Source: Nocardioides pelophilus
GTDB lineage: Bacteria; Actinomycetota; Actinomycetes; Propionibacteriales; Nocardioidaceae
DNA: 41,328 nt
Reading direction: 5' to 3'
Assembly: GCF_014180685.1 (NCBI RefSeq)
Contig: NZ_JACEHF010000020.1
Location: forward strand, 1 to 41,328
Numbering within the stretch: the stretch's first letter is position 1; every line of letters begins with the position of its first letter. A program made the position numbers and the translations under genes. The notes under the pieces are model-generated. The model saw only the letters and a program-made list of their open reading frames with translations. It did no database searches and was not told the DNA's origin. Positions 34,976 to 41,328 of this stretch are shown here, piece after piece.

Positions 34976-35889
34976 CAGAAGTAGCCTTCCTTCTTGCGGT
35001 CTTCCATGGCTGCTTCGGAGAAGCGGTCGTCACCGCGGGTCGCGCCACGCTCGGTGACCCGGGCCACGGCGACCTCGGCAATGATCTCGTCGATGGTGCT
35101 GGCGGTGCTCTCGACGCAACCGGTGAGGGTCAGGTCGCCCACGGTGCGGAAGCGGACGGTGCGCTCCTCGGCGACCTCGCCCTCGCGGCACGGGTTGTGC
35201 TCGCTCTCGCTCAGCAGCATCCCGTCGCGCTCGAAGACGCGGCGCTGGTGGGAGAAGTAGATCGAGGGGATCTCGATGCCCTCGCGACCGATGTAGTCCC
35301 AGATGTCCAGCTCGGTCCAGTTGGAGATCGGGAAGATCCGCATGTGCTCGCCCTCGTGGATCCGGCCGTTGTAGAGGCTCCAGAGCTCGGGGCGCTGCAT
35401 CTTCGGGTCCCACTGGCCGAACTCGTCGCGGTGGGAGTAGACCCGCTCCTTGGCGCGCGCCTTCTCCTCGTCGCGCCGGCCACCGCCGAACGCGGCGGTG
35501 AAGCCGTTCTCCTCGATGGCGTTGAGGAGGGTGCCGATCTGGTGCCGGTTGCGGCTGGTCTTGCCGTCGTCGACGACGATGCCGTCGGCGAGCGCCTGCT
35601 CGACGCTGGCGACGATCAGGCGGACGCCGAGCCGGTTCACCCAGTTGTCGCGGGTGGCGAGCACCTCGGGGAAGTCGTAGCCGGTGTCGACCTGCAGGAC
35701 CGGGAACGGGATCTTCGCCGGGTAGAAGGCCTTCTCGGCGAGGCGCATCATGACGATGGAGTCCTTGCCGCCCGAGAACATCAGGACGGGCTTCTCGAAC
35801 TCGGCCGCGACCTCGCGGAAGATGTGGATCGACTCGGCTTCCAGTTGGTCGAGCTGGCTCAACCGGTAGTCAACGTGGGTCTGGGACAT
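34975..35889 (-). CDS. cysD: Sulfate adenylyltransferase subunit 2
   Basis: A 304-residue PP-loop ATP pyrophosphatase: MFSGGKDSIV gives the PP-loop (39-44), with LQVDTGYDFPEV, FGGGRRDEEKARAKERV and FPISNWTELDIWDYI further on. It is the catalytic subunit of ATP sulfurylase, in the cytosol. The start at 35889 was chosen for the family N-terminus MSQTHVDYRLSQLD; an ATG three codons earlier is possible. The first gene of the cysDN operon, divergent from the DUF4143 gene, with an inverted repeat between them that may control either side. Confidence 0.96.
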   Translation of the reverse strand: MSQTHVDYRLSQLDQLEAESIHIFREVAAEFEKPVLMFSGGKDSIVMMRLAEKAFYPAKIPFPVLQVDTGYDFPEVLATRDNWVNRLGVRLIVASVEQALADGIVVDDGKTSRNRHQIGTLLNAIEENGFTAAFGGGRRDEEKARAKERVYSHRDEFGQWDPKMQRPELWSLYNGRIHEGEHMRIFPISNWTELDIWDYIGREGIEIPSIYFSHQRRVFERDGMLLSESEHNPCREGEVAEERTVRFRTVGDLTLTGCVESTASTIDEIIAEVAVARVTERGATRGDDRFSEAAMEDRKKEGYF

Positions 35890-35941
35890 GCCGAGCATCG
35901 TGCCATGCGCAGCCTGCCAAGGTGACATCGGCGAGATGCGT

Positions 35942-35955
35942 GTAGACAAATCTAC
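35942..35955. promoter_or_regulatory. Inverted repeat between cysD and the DUF4143 gene
   Basis: GTAGA-caaa-TCTAC is a perfect 5-bp inverted repeat with a 4-base centre, a shape typical of dimeric repressor operators. It is 53 bp before the cysD start and 34 bp before the DUF4143 gene. A TACGCT box (35976-35981), 7 bases before GTG 35989, is a candidate leaderless -10 for the rightward gene. Confidence 0.45.
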
Positions 35956-35988
35956 GAGTTTGGCCGTTCCGGACCTACGCTGCTCCCT

Positions 35989-36822
35989 GTGACCGCCGAC
36001 TTCGTCGCCCGCCTCGGGTCGCGCGCCTCGGTGCCGGAGGAGGTCCACTCCCGGTGGGGAGTGGCGGAGTACGTCGCGCTCATGGCTCGCGAGGACGGGA
36101 TCGACGAGGAGCTGCACCAGCTGGCGTACGGCGCCGCGCGGTCCCTCCGCCGGCTCGACCCCGCCCGGTTGCTCGCGCTGATCACGGCGATGGCGCGGCC
36201 GCCGTCGGCCGAGCTCAACAAGGCGGCGCTGGCGAAGGCCTCCGGGATCCCGGCCACCACGATCGCGCCGTACGTCGACGTCGTCGAACGCCTGGGCGTG
36301 GTCCGGCTGCTGCCCGGGACGCGGGCCTCGGTGGCGAAGCGGGCGGTCGGACGTCCGCTGGTCCTCTTCGAGGACCCGGCCGTCGCCCGGCACCTGAACG
36401 GGGTGAGCGCTCGACAGCTCGCCGAGCTCGACGGCCGCCGACGGCTCGCGCCGCTGCTGAAGAGCGTTGCCCTCCTCGAGCTGCTGCGGCAGCGGGAGAC
36501 CAGTGCGGTGGACTACCGGCTCGGCCACCTGCGGGAGCGCAACGGCCTGGAGGTCGATCTCCTCATCGAGCTCCCGGACGACACCGTCTACGGGGTCGAG
36601 GTCCGGACGGCGGCCGGCTACCGCCCCCACCAGTTCCGCGCGCTCGAGGCGCTGGCCACCCGCGCGGGATCGCAGTTCCGTGGCGGGATCGTGCTCAACA
36701 CGGCGCCCGTCGGGTTCAAGTACCGGCCCGGCATGTGGGGCCTGCCGATCTCGTCGCTGTGGGACTGGGACGCGGTCCAGCAGCCTCGCCCGTTGCAGGA
36801 CGTCCTCAGCCGAGCTGGTTGA
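35989..36822 (+). CDS. Orphan DUF4143 protein lacking the AAA ATPase part
   Basis: The protein has 277 residues. LLALITAMARPPSAELNKAA, the SGIPATTIAPYVDVVERLGVV winged-helix part and RPLVLFEDPAVARHLNG match the DUF4143 C-terminal region of the AAA_14-DUF4143 proteins; NGLEVDLLIELPDDTVYGVEVRT resembles the nuclease-like fold (D-x(n)-E-V) at their end. The N-terminal AAA domain normally present is absent: the first 60 residues have no P-loop. It may act as a DNA-binding or toxin-antitoxin-like module on its own, or be a decayed form. It overlaps the convergent RCC1 gene by 17 bp. Confidence 0.65.
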   Translation: MTADFVARLGSRASVPEEVHSRWGVAEYVALMAREDGIDEELHQLAYGAARSLRRLDPARLLALITAMARPPSAELNKAALAKASGIPATTIAPYVDVVERLGVVRLLPGTRASVAKRAVGRPLVLFEDPAVARHLNGVSARQLAELDGRRRLAPLLKSVALLELLRQRETSAVDYRLGHLRERNGLEVDLLIELPDDTVYGVEVRTAAGYRPHQFRALEALATRAGSQFRGGIVLNTAPVGFKYRPGMWGLPISSLWDWDAVQQPRPLQDVLSRAG

Positions 36823-38518
36823 ACCAGGCCGGCACGCTCGCCTGACCGGCCTGGTTGCGGCCCCAACACACCACCCTGCCGGACGGGCGGACGCCACAGG
36901 TGTGGTCGGTACCCGCTTCGACGGCGACGAACTTGCCCGGCGGCGGGGAGGCCTTGCCCCAGCTCCCGGCGCCCCAGCACTCGACCGTGCCGTCGGAGGC
37001 GAGGGCGCAGGCGTGGTTGTTGCCGGCGGTGAGGCTGGTGAAGGTGATGCCGATCGGGACGTCGGTCTGGCCGGCGGCGTTGTTGCCCCAGCAGACCAGG
37101 AGGCCGTTGGTGCGGAGCGCGCAGCTGAACGCGGACCCGGTGGCGACGGCGTCGAAGACGCCGACCGGCGGGGCGCTCTGGCCGGAGCTGTTGTCGCCCC
37201 AGCAGGCCACCGACCTGCTGATCCGCAGCGCGCAGGTGTGCGCACCACCAGCGGCGACGGTGGCGAAGGTGCCGGCCGGCGGGGTGGCCTGGCCGTTGCT
37301 GTTGCGGCCCCAGCAGATGACGGCGCTCGTGATCCGGACGCCACAGGTGTGGTTGGCGCCGGCGCTCAGGCTGGTGAGCACCACCGCAGGGGCGGTGGTC
37401 TGCCCGTCGGCGTTGCCGCCCCAGCAGCGGGCGGTGCCGCTGGTCCGCAGCGCGCACGCGTGCGACCCGCCGACGCTGACCATCGTCGACCGGGCACCCG
37501 CCACGCCGCTCACGATGGCCTCGGTGCCCCAGCACACCACCGTCCCGTTGGCCTGGAGGCCGCAGGTGCTGGCCGCCCCAGCGCTGATCCCCGCCCGGCC
37601 CAGGACGTCGTCGAACGCGCTTCCGACCTGACCGTCGCTGTTGTTGCCCCAGCAGGCCGGGATCCCGCTGGACCGCACGGCGCAGGTGAAGTACTCCCCG
37701 GCGCTGATGGCGGTGAAGGTGCCGAGCGGCGCGCTCGACTGACCGAAGTCGTCGAGACCCCAGCAGGTCACGACGCCGGTGCTCACGATGCCGCAGCTGT
37801 GGCTGTCGCCGGCGGTCAGGCTCGTGAACGTCCCGGCCGGCGCGGCTGTCTGGCCGTCGCCGTTCGCGCCCCAGCAGGCCACGGTTCCGCCGACCCGAAG
37901 GCCGCACGTGTGGCTCCCGCCGGACGCGACGCTGGTGAACGGGCCGGCCGGCGGGGAGGATTGGCCGGACGAGTTGGAGCCCCAGCAGCTGATGGCGCCG
38001 GTGAAGCGCACCCCGCAGGTGTGGTGGGCGCCTGCGCTGACCGAGGCGAAGACACCGGAGGCCGGGGTCGCCTGGCCGTTGTTGTTGTACCCCCAGCACG
38101 CGACCGCGTGGTTGGTGCGGACGCCACAGGTGTGGTCGGTGCCGACGGACACCTCGGTGAAGGTCCCTGCCGGGGCGTTGAGCTGGCCGAACGTGTTGTC
38201 GCCCCAGCACCTGACCGTGCCGCTGGTGCGGAGCCCGCAGGTGTGGATGCCGCCGGCGCTGACCGCGGTGAACGTGCCGGCAGGTGGGGCGGCCTGGCCG
38301 AAACCGTTGTGACCCCAGCAGGCCACGGTGCTGTCGGCCCGCAGCCCGCACGCGTGCGCGAAGCCGGCGCCGATGCTGGCGGCGACCACCTCGGGTGCCG
38401 TCGCGGAGAGGGCACGCTCGTCCGCGCCCGCCGGAGGAGTCACCAGGGCAGGAGCGACGAGCAGCAGGACGCTGCACGGCACCGTGAGCAGAAGCGCGAG
38501 ACCACGACGTACGGACAT
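36806..38518 (-). CDS. Secreted RCC1-type beta-propeller repeat protein
   Basis: The protein has 570 residues: a signal peptide (cleavage near residue 30), then fourteen RCC1-like repeats of about 37 residues, each with the form HTCGLR..G.V.CWG.N..GQ. Each repeat holds two cysteines, one in the C-G/A-L/V-R part and one in CWG, about ten residues apart, probably a disulfide per blade, which fits an extracellular location. Fourteen repeats equals two seven-bladed propellers. RCC1 repeats bind proteins or carbohydrates; the ligand is unknown. AAGGGG lies 6 bp before the ATG at 38518. Confidence 0.88.
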   Translation of the reverse strand: MSVRRGLALLLTVPCSVLLLVAPALVTPPAGADERALSATAPEVVAASIGAGFAHACGLRADSTVACWGHNGFGQAAPPAGTFTAVSAGGIHTCGLRTSGTVRCWGDNTFGQLNAPAGTFTEVSVGTDHTCGVRTNHAVACWGYNNNGQATPASGVFASVSAGAHHTCGVRFTGAISCWGSNSSGQSSPPAGPFTSVASGGSHTCGLRVGGTVACWGANGDGQTAAPAGTFTSLTAGDSHSCGIVSTGVVTCWGLDDFGQSSAPLGTFTAISAGEYFTCAVRSSGIPACWGNNSDGQVGSAFDDVLGRAGISAGAASTCGLQANGTVVCWGTEAIVSGVAGARSTMVSVGGSHACALRTSGTARCWGGNADGQTTAPAVVLTSLSAGANHTCGVRITSAVICWGRNSNGQATPPAGTFATVAAGGAHTCALRISRSVACWGDNSSGQSAPPVGVFDAVATGSAFSCALRTNGLLVCWGNNAAGQTDVPIGITFTSLTAGNNHACALASDGTVECWGAGSWGKASPPPGKFVAVEAGTDHTCGVRPSGRVVCWGRNQAGQASVPAWFNQLG

Positions 38519-38687
38519 GCTGTGCCCCTTCGGCCACCGCGCCCCGACGGCGCCGTCGCCACTCGTCACGCTAGATCAATCCCGCGCCGGGCGCGTCCGT
38601 CGAGCGGATGATCTGCGTCGGCAAGTGTGCAGCCCTCGTTCGCCTGCGGGCCCTCGGCCGGACAGATCGGTCGGACACCGTCGAGGC

Positions 38688-39872
38688 ATGAAGATCGCCA
38701 TCGTCGGCACGGGGTACGTCGGTCTCTCGAACGCCGTGATCCTGGCGCAGCACCACGAGGTGGTCGCCGTCGACATCGACCCGGCGCGGGTCGACCTCGT
38801 CAACGAGCGCGTGTCACCCATCGAGGACCCGGAGCTCGAGGACTACCTCCAGACCCGTCCGCTCGACCTGAAGGCGACGCTCGACCACGAGCTGGCCTAC
38901 GCCGGCGCCGACTTCGTGGTCGTGGCGACGCCGACCGACTACGACTCCCGCACCCACTTCTTCGACACCTCGACCGTCGAGAAGGTGATCAGCCAGGTGC
39001 TCGACGTCGACCGGGACACCCCGGTCGTGATCAAGTCGACGGTGCCGGTGGGCTTCACCGAGCGGATGCGCCGCGAGCATCCCGGCGCGACGATCATCTT
39101 CTCGCCGGAGTTCCTGCGCGAGGGCCGGGCGCTCTTCGACAACCTGCACCCCTCACGGATCGTGATCGGCGCCTCGGCCCGTTCCGGCGCCGCGCTCGCT
39201 CTGGGCAAGCGGTTCGCAGAGCTGCTCGCGGCCGGCGCACTCGACGACGACGTACCGGTGCTGGTCACCGAACCGTCGGAGGCGGAGGCGATCAAGCTGT
39301 TCGCCAACACCTACCTCGCATTGCGGGTCGCCTACTTCAACGAGCTCGACACGTACGCCGCCACGCACGGCCTCGACACCAAGCAGATCATCGAGGGGGT
39401 CGGCCTCGATCCCCGGATCGGCGACCACTACAACAACCCGTCGTTCGGGTACGGCGGCTACTGCCTGCCGAAGGACACCCGGCAGCTGCAGGCCAACTAC
39501 CGCGAGGTCCCGCAGAACCTGATCAGCGCCATCGTCGAGGCCAACACCACGCGCAAGGACTTCGTCGCGGCCGACATCCTGCGCCGCAAGCCCGCAGTGG
39601 TCGGCGTCTACCGGCTGATCATGAAGTCCGGATCCGACAACTTCCGGATGTCCTCGGTCCAAGGAGTGATGAAACGGATCAAGGCCAAGGGCATCGAGGT
39701 GATCATCTACGAGCCGGAGCTCGACGAGGACTCCTTCTACAACTCAGCGGTGGTGCGCGACCTCGACGAGTTCAAGTCGCGGGCGGACGTCATCATCGCC
39801 AACCGGCGTACCGATGTCCTCGCCGATGTCGCGGAGAAGGTCTACACGCGCGACATCTACGGCCGCGACTAG
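38688..39872 (+). CDS. ugd: UDP-glucose 6-dehydrogenase
   Basis: A 394-residue cytosolic enzyme that oxidises UDP-glucose to UDP-glucuronate with 2 NAD. N-terminal GTGYVG (7-12) binds [15 protein letters not shown] and [21 protein letters not shown] are typical, and GGYCLPKD contains the catalytic Cys259. The short length matches the bacterial Ugd type. UDP-glucuronate is a common precursor of capsule and surface polysaccharides. It is divergent from the RCC1 gene across a 169-bp gap without a recognisable promoter. Confidence 0.93.
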   Translation: MKIAIVGTGYVGLSNAVILAQHHEVVAVDIDPARVDLVNERVSPIEDPELEDYLQTRPLDLKATLDHELAYAGADFVVVATPTDYDSRTHFFDTSTVEKVISQVLDVDRDTPVVIKSTVPVGFTERMRREHPGATIIFSPEFLREGRALFDNLHPSRIVIGASARSGAALALGKRFAELLAAGALDDDVPVLVTEPSEAEAIKLFANTYLALRVAYFNELDTYAATHGLDTKQIIEGVGLDPRIGDHYNNPSFGYGGYCLPKDTRQLQANYREVPQNLISAIVEANTTRKDFVAADILRRKPAVVGVYRLIMKSGSDNFRMSSVQGVMKRIKAKGIEVIIYEPELDEDSFYNSAVVRDLDEFKSRADVIIANRRTDVLADVAEKVYTRDIYGRD

Positions 39873-39878
39873 CCACAT

Positions 39879-39897
39879 CTGCGCGAGCGCGTCGCAG
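39879..39897. terminator. Weak hairpin between convergent ugd and TauE genes
   Basis: CTGCG and CGCAG flank a 9-base loop in the 34-bp gap between the two convergent genes. The stem is short, so this is uncertain. Confidence 0.25.
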
Positions 39898-39906
39898 TCG
39901 ACGCAA

Positions 39907-40938
39907 TCAGGGGTTGCGGCCGCTCGGCGCCTTGCGAGCCGCGTTCTTCCGGGGTCGGCGGTCGCCGGGCAGCTTCTCCAGCTCGGCGACGGTGGGGGCG
40001 CCGAACATGGGCAGGCCGTGCTGCTTGCGGAGCATGCCCCACACGACCGGGACCAGGACGAGCATGGCGACACCGACGCCGGCGACCACGATCGCCTCGA
40101 GTGTGTCGTGACCCTCGCCGAAGGGGTGCAGTCCGGCCTTGAAGAGCAGTGCGACGCCCGACATGGTCAGCACCACCACGATGCCGCGGCGGATGTAGGA
40201 CTGCGGCACCCGTGGGGCGATCCGGCTGCCGATGATCGTCCCGGGGACCGAGCCGACCACCAGCGGGATGAGGAGCGCCCAGTCGAGGCCGTGGATCAAG
40301 ATGTTGGCGACGGCGGCGCTCAGCACGAGCGGCACCGCCTGGACGAGGTCGGTGCCGACCAGCTTCACCGCCGAGAGCCCGGGGTAGAGCATCAGCAGCG
40401 CGATCATGATCACCGAGCCCGAGCCGACGCTGGTGATGCCGACCAGCAGGCCGCCGAGCATGCCGACCAGCAGGGTCGGCACCGGGCGGATCCGGGGGTT
40501 CTCCTCCGGGGTCGCGGCGCCGCTGCGCACCCGGCGCAGGTTGATGTAGAGCCGCAGGGCGTAGGTCGACGCGGCGAACAGCAGGGCGATGCCGATGCAG
40601 AGCTTGAGCGTCTTCTCGAGCTGGGCGGGGTCGTCGGTGAGCCCGTCGACGAGGTAGGGCCCCACGAACGCCATCGGCACCGACCCGGCGATCAGCCAGG
40701 CGGCGAGCCGGAGGTTCGGTGATCCCTCCTTGGCGTGGGTGAGCGCGCCGCCGGTCTTGTAGACGGCCGCGGCCGTCAGGTCGGCGGTGACGATCGAGGC
40801 GGTGTGGCCGACGCCGAGGAAGATCAACGCGGGCGTCATCAGGGCCCCGCCACCCATCCCGGTCAGGCCGACGACGACGCCGACGAAGAAGCCGGCGGCG
40901 ACGATCGAGAGCGCCGTGAGGGTGAGCAGCTCACTCAT
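39907..40938 (-). CDS. TauE/SafE-family sulfite/sulfonate exporter
   Basis: A 343-residue membrane protein with about eight membrane spans in two halves, each opening with the family's glycine-rich motif: GLTGMGGGALMTPALIF in the first and GITSVGSGSVIMIALLM in the second. Such proteins export sulfite, sulfoacetate or related small anions. The C-terminus is cytosolic and basic. It fits the sulfur theme of the neighbouring cysDN and sulfotransferases, though family members also carry other anions. The start at 40938 overlaps the upstream phosphatase stop (ATGA). Confidence 0.87.
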   Translation of the reverse strand: MSELLTLTALSIVAAGFFVGVVVGLTGMGGGALMTPALIFLGVGHTASIVTADLTAAAVYKTGGALTHAKEGSPNLRLAAWLIAGSVPMAFVGPYLVDGLTDDPAQLEKTLKLCIGIALLFAASTYALRLYINLRRVRSGAATPEENPRIRPVPTLLVGMLGGLLVGITSVGSGSVIMIALLMLYPGLSAVKLVGTDLVQAVPLVLSAAVANILIHGLDWALLIPLVVGSVPGTIIGSRIAPRVPQSYIRRGIVVVLTMSGVALLFKAGLHPFGEGHDTLEAIVVAGVGVAMLVLVPVVWGMLRKQHGLPMFGAPTVAELEKLPGDRRPRKNAARKAPSGRNP

Positions 40939-41328
40939 GGGGTGATCCTTCCGGAGCCCGTCAGTCGGGGCATGACGACGCGCAGGAGGCCATCGATCTG
41001 GTCGGCGCACTGCTCGGAAGCAGCGCGACCGCGGTTGAACGGGTCGCTGACCTCGTGCGCGGCGCTCGAGCCGGCCCGCCGGTGACCGGCGAACGCGATC
41101 AGCTCGCGGCCGACCAGGGACTGGTCGATCCGGGAGACCGACTCGGCGAACTGGCCCAGGGTGAAGACCTTCCGGAACGCGCCCGGAGCCTCCTCGAGCA
41201 CGAACTCCCGGTGGCTGGTCTCAGCGGTCAGCACCAGGTCGGCCGCCTCCACGAGCTCCCGGGTCAGCCGCCGGCTGCGGAAGGCCGCGATCGGCTCGTT
41301 GCTGGACCCGCGGCGGGCCAGGGCCGCC
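40935..41328 (-). CDS. Low-molecular-weight protein-tyrosine phosphatase family (5' end outside window)
   Basis: The visible 130 or so C-terminal residues resemble the LMW-PTP/arsenate-reductase fold: SRRLTRELVEAADLVLTAETSHREFVLEE matches the DLIL and following segment, and EVSDPFNRGRAASEQCADQIDGLL contains the DP general-acid motif. The N-terminal CxxxxxR catalytic loop lies outside the window. Wzb-type members of this family control polysaccharide export kinases, which fits the setting. The frame is open to the window's edge at 41328. Confidence 0.78.
   Translation of the reverse strand, partial: AALARRGSSNEPIAAFRSRRLTRELVEAADLVLTAETSHREFVLEEAPGAFRKVFTLGQFAESVSRIDQSLVGRELIAFAGHRRAGSSAAHEVSDPFNRGRAASEQCADQIDGLLRVVMPRLTGSGRITP

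Noticed and set aside
34975-37344. 789-residue minus-strand frame covering cysD and the DNA beyond
   Set aside because: Only the last 304 codons are CysD. The upstream extension crosses the DUF4143 and RCC1 genes in a non-coding frame.
36467-38611. 714-residue plus-strand open frame
   Set aside because: It is the antisense shadow of the RCC1-repeat gene; its own periodicity only mirrors the repeats of that gene, which has a signal peptide and ribosome site.

Overview
The window reads as chromosome of a high-GC actinobacterium, most like Nocardioides or a close relative. This rests on the very high GC, frequent GTG starts, many 1-8 bp gene overlaps, several TANNNT boxes 6-9 bp before a start codon (probable leaderless genes), and a dispersed palindromic repeat that translates as VEEVAQRPSRD, which I associate from memory with Nocardioides genomes. 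The taxon is an inference. No rRNA, tRNA, CRISPR array, transposase, integrase or replication origin was seen.

Region 1 (1-9 kb) is ordinary chromosome: a membrane thioredoxin with a DUF4395 partner, D-aminoacyl-tRNA deacylase (dtd), a BKACE/DUF849 enzyme, a GT4 glycosyltransferase, an SGNH-hydrolase lipoprotein coupled to a DsrE-like protein, a nitrobindin-like protein, a Fur-family regulator and a YgfZ-like folate-binding protein. Then comes a repeat-rich stretch (6.7-7.95 kb): thirteen head-to-tail palindromic repeats, a small GIY-YIG nuclease gene whose stop codon lies inside the last repeat, and a second cluster of the same repeat in the opposite orientation. An LCP-family cell-wall ligase follows. 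Region 2 (9.1-14.4 kb) is an overlapping operon: a giant GT4/GT2-like protein, a TPR-methyltransferase and a lipoprotein, closed by inverted copies of a second repeat family.

Region 3 (14.4-35.9 kb) is the most interesting part. A scarred cysN/cysD remnant (14.42-15.28 kb) and an intact cysN-cysD pair (33.7-35.9 kb) lie in the same orientation at the two ends of an accessory glycan cluster of about 18 kb. The cluster holds dTDP-rhamnose genes (rmlB, an rmlC-rmlD fusion, rmlA), three glycosyltransferase-type proteins, seven methyltransferase-like domains spread over six genes, a WcbI-like protein, two sulfotransferase-like proteins (one fused in frame to a methyltransferase), an orphan TRAP-type binding lipoprotein and a small coiled-coil protein. 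CysD and CysN make APS from sulfate and ATP, and PAPS made from APS is the sulfotransferase donor. The simplest reading is a strain-variable cluster for a sulfated, O-methylated, rhamnose-containing surface glycan, inserted at or beside cysND. No flippase, polymerase, ABC exporter or APS kinase gene is present, so export and PAPS synthesis must be completed elsewhere.

Region 4 (35.9-41.3 kb) holds an orphan DUF4143 protein without its AAA module, a secreted protein with fourteen RCC1-like repeats (two propellers' worth), a UDP-glucose 6-dehydrogenase, a TauE/SafE sulfur-anion exporter and the 3' part of a low-molecular-weight phosphotyrosine phosphatase gene that runs off the window. Several of these (Ugd, phosphatase, LCP ligase) commonly accompany cell-surface polysaccharide synthesis.
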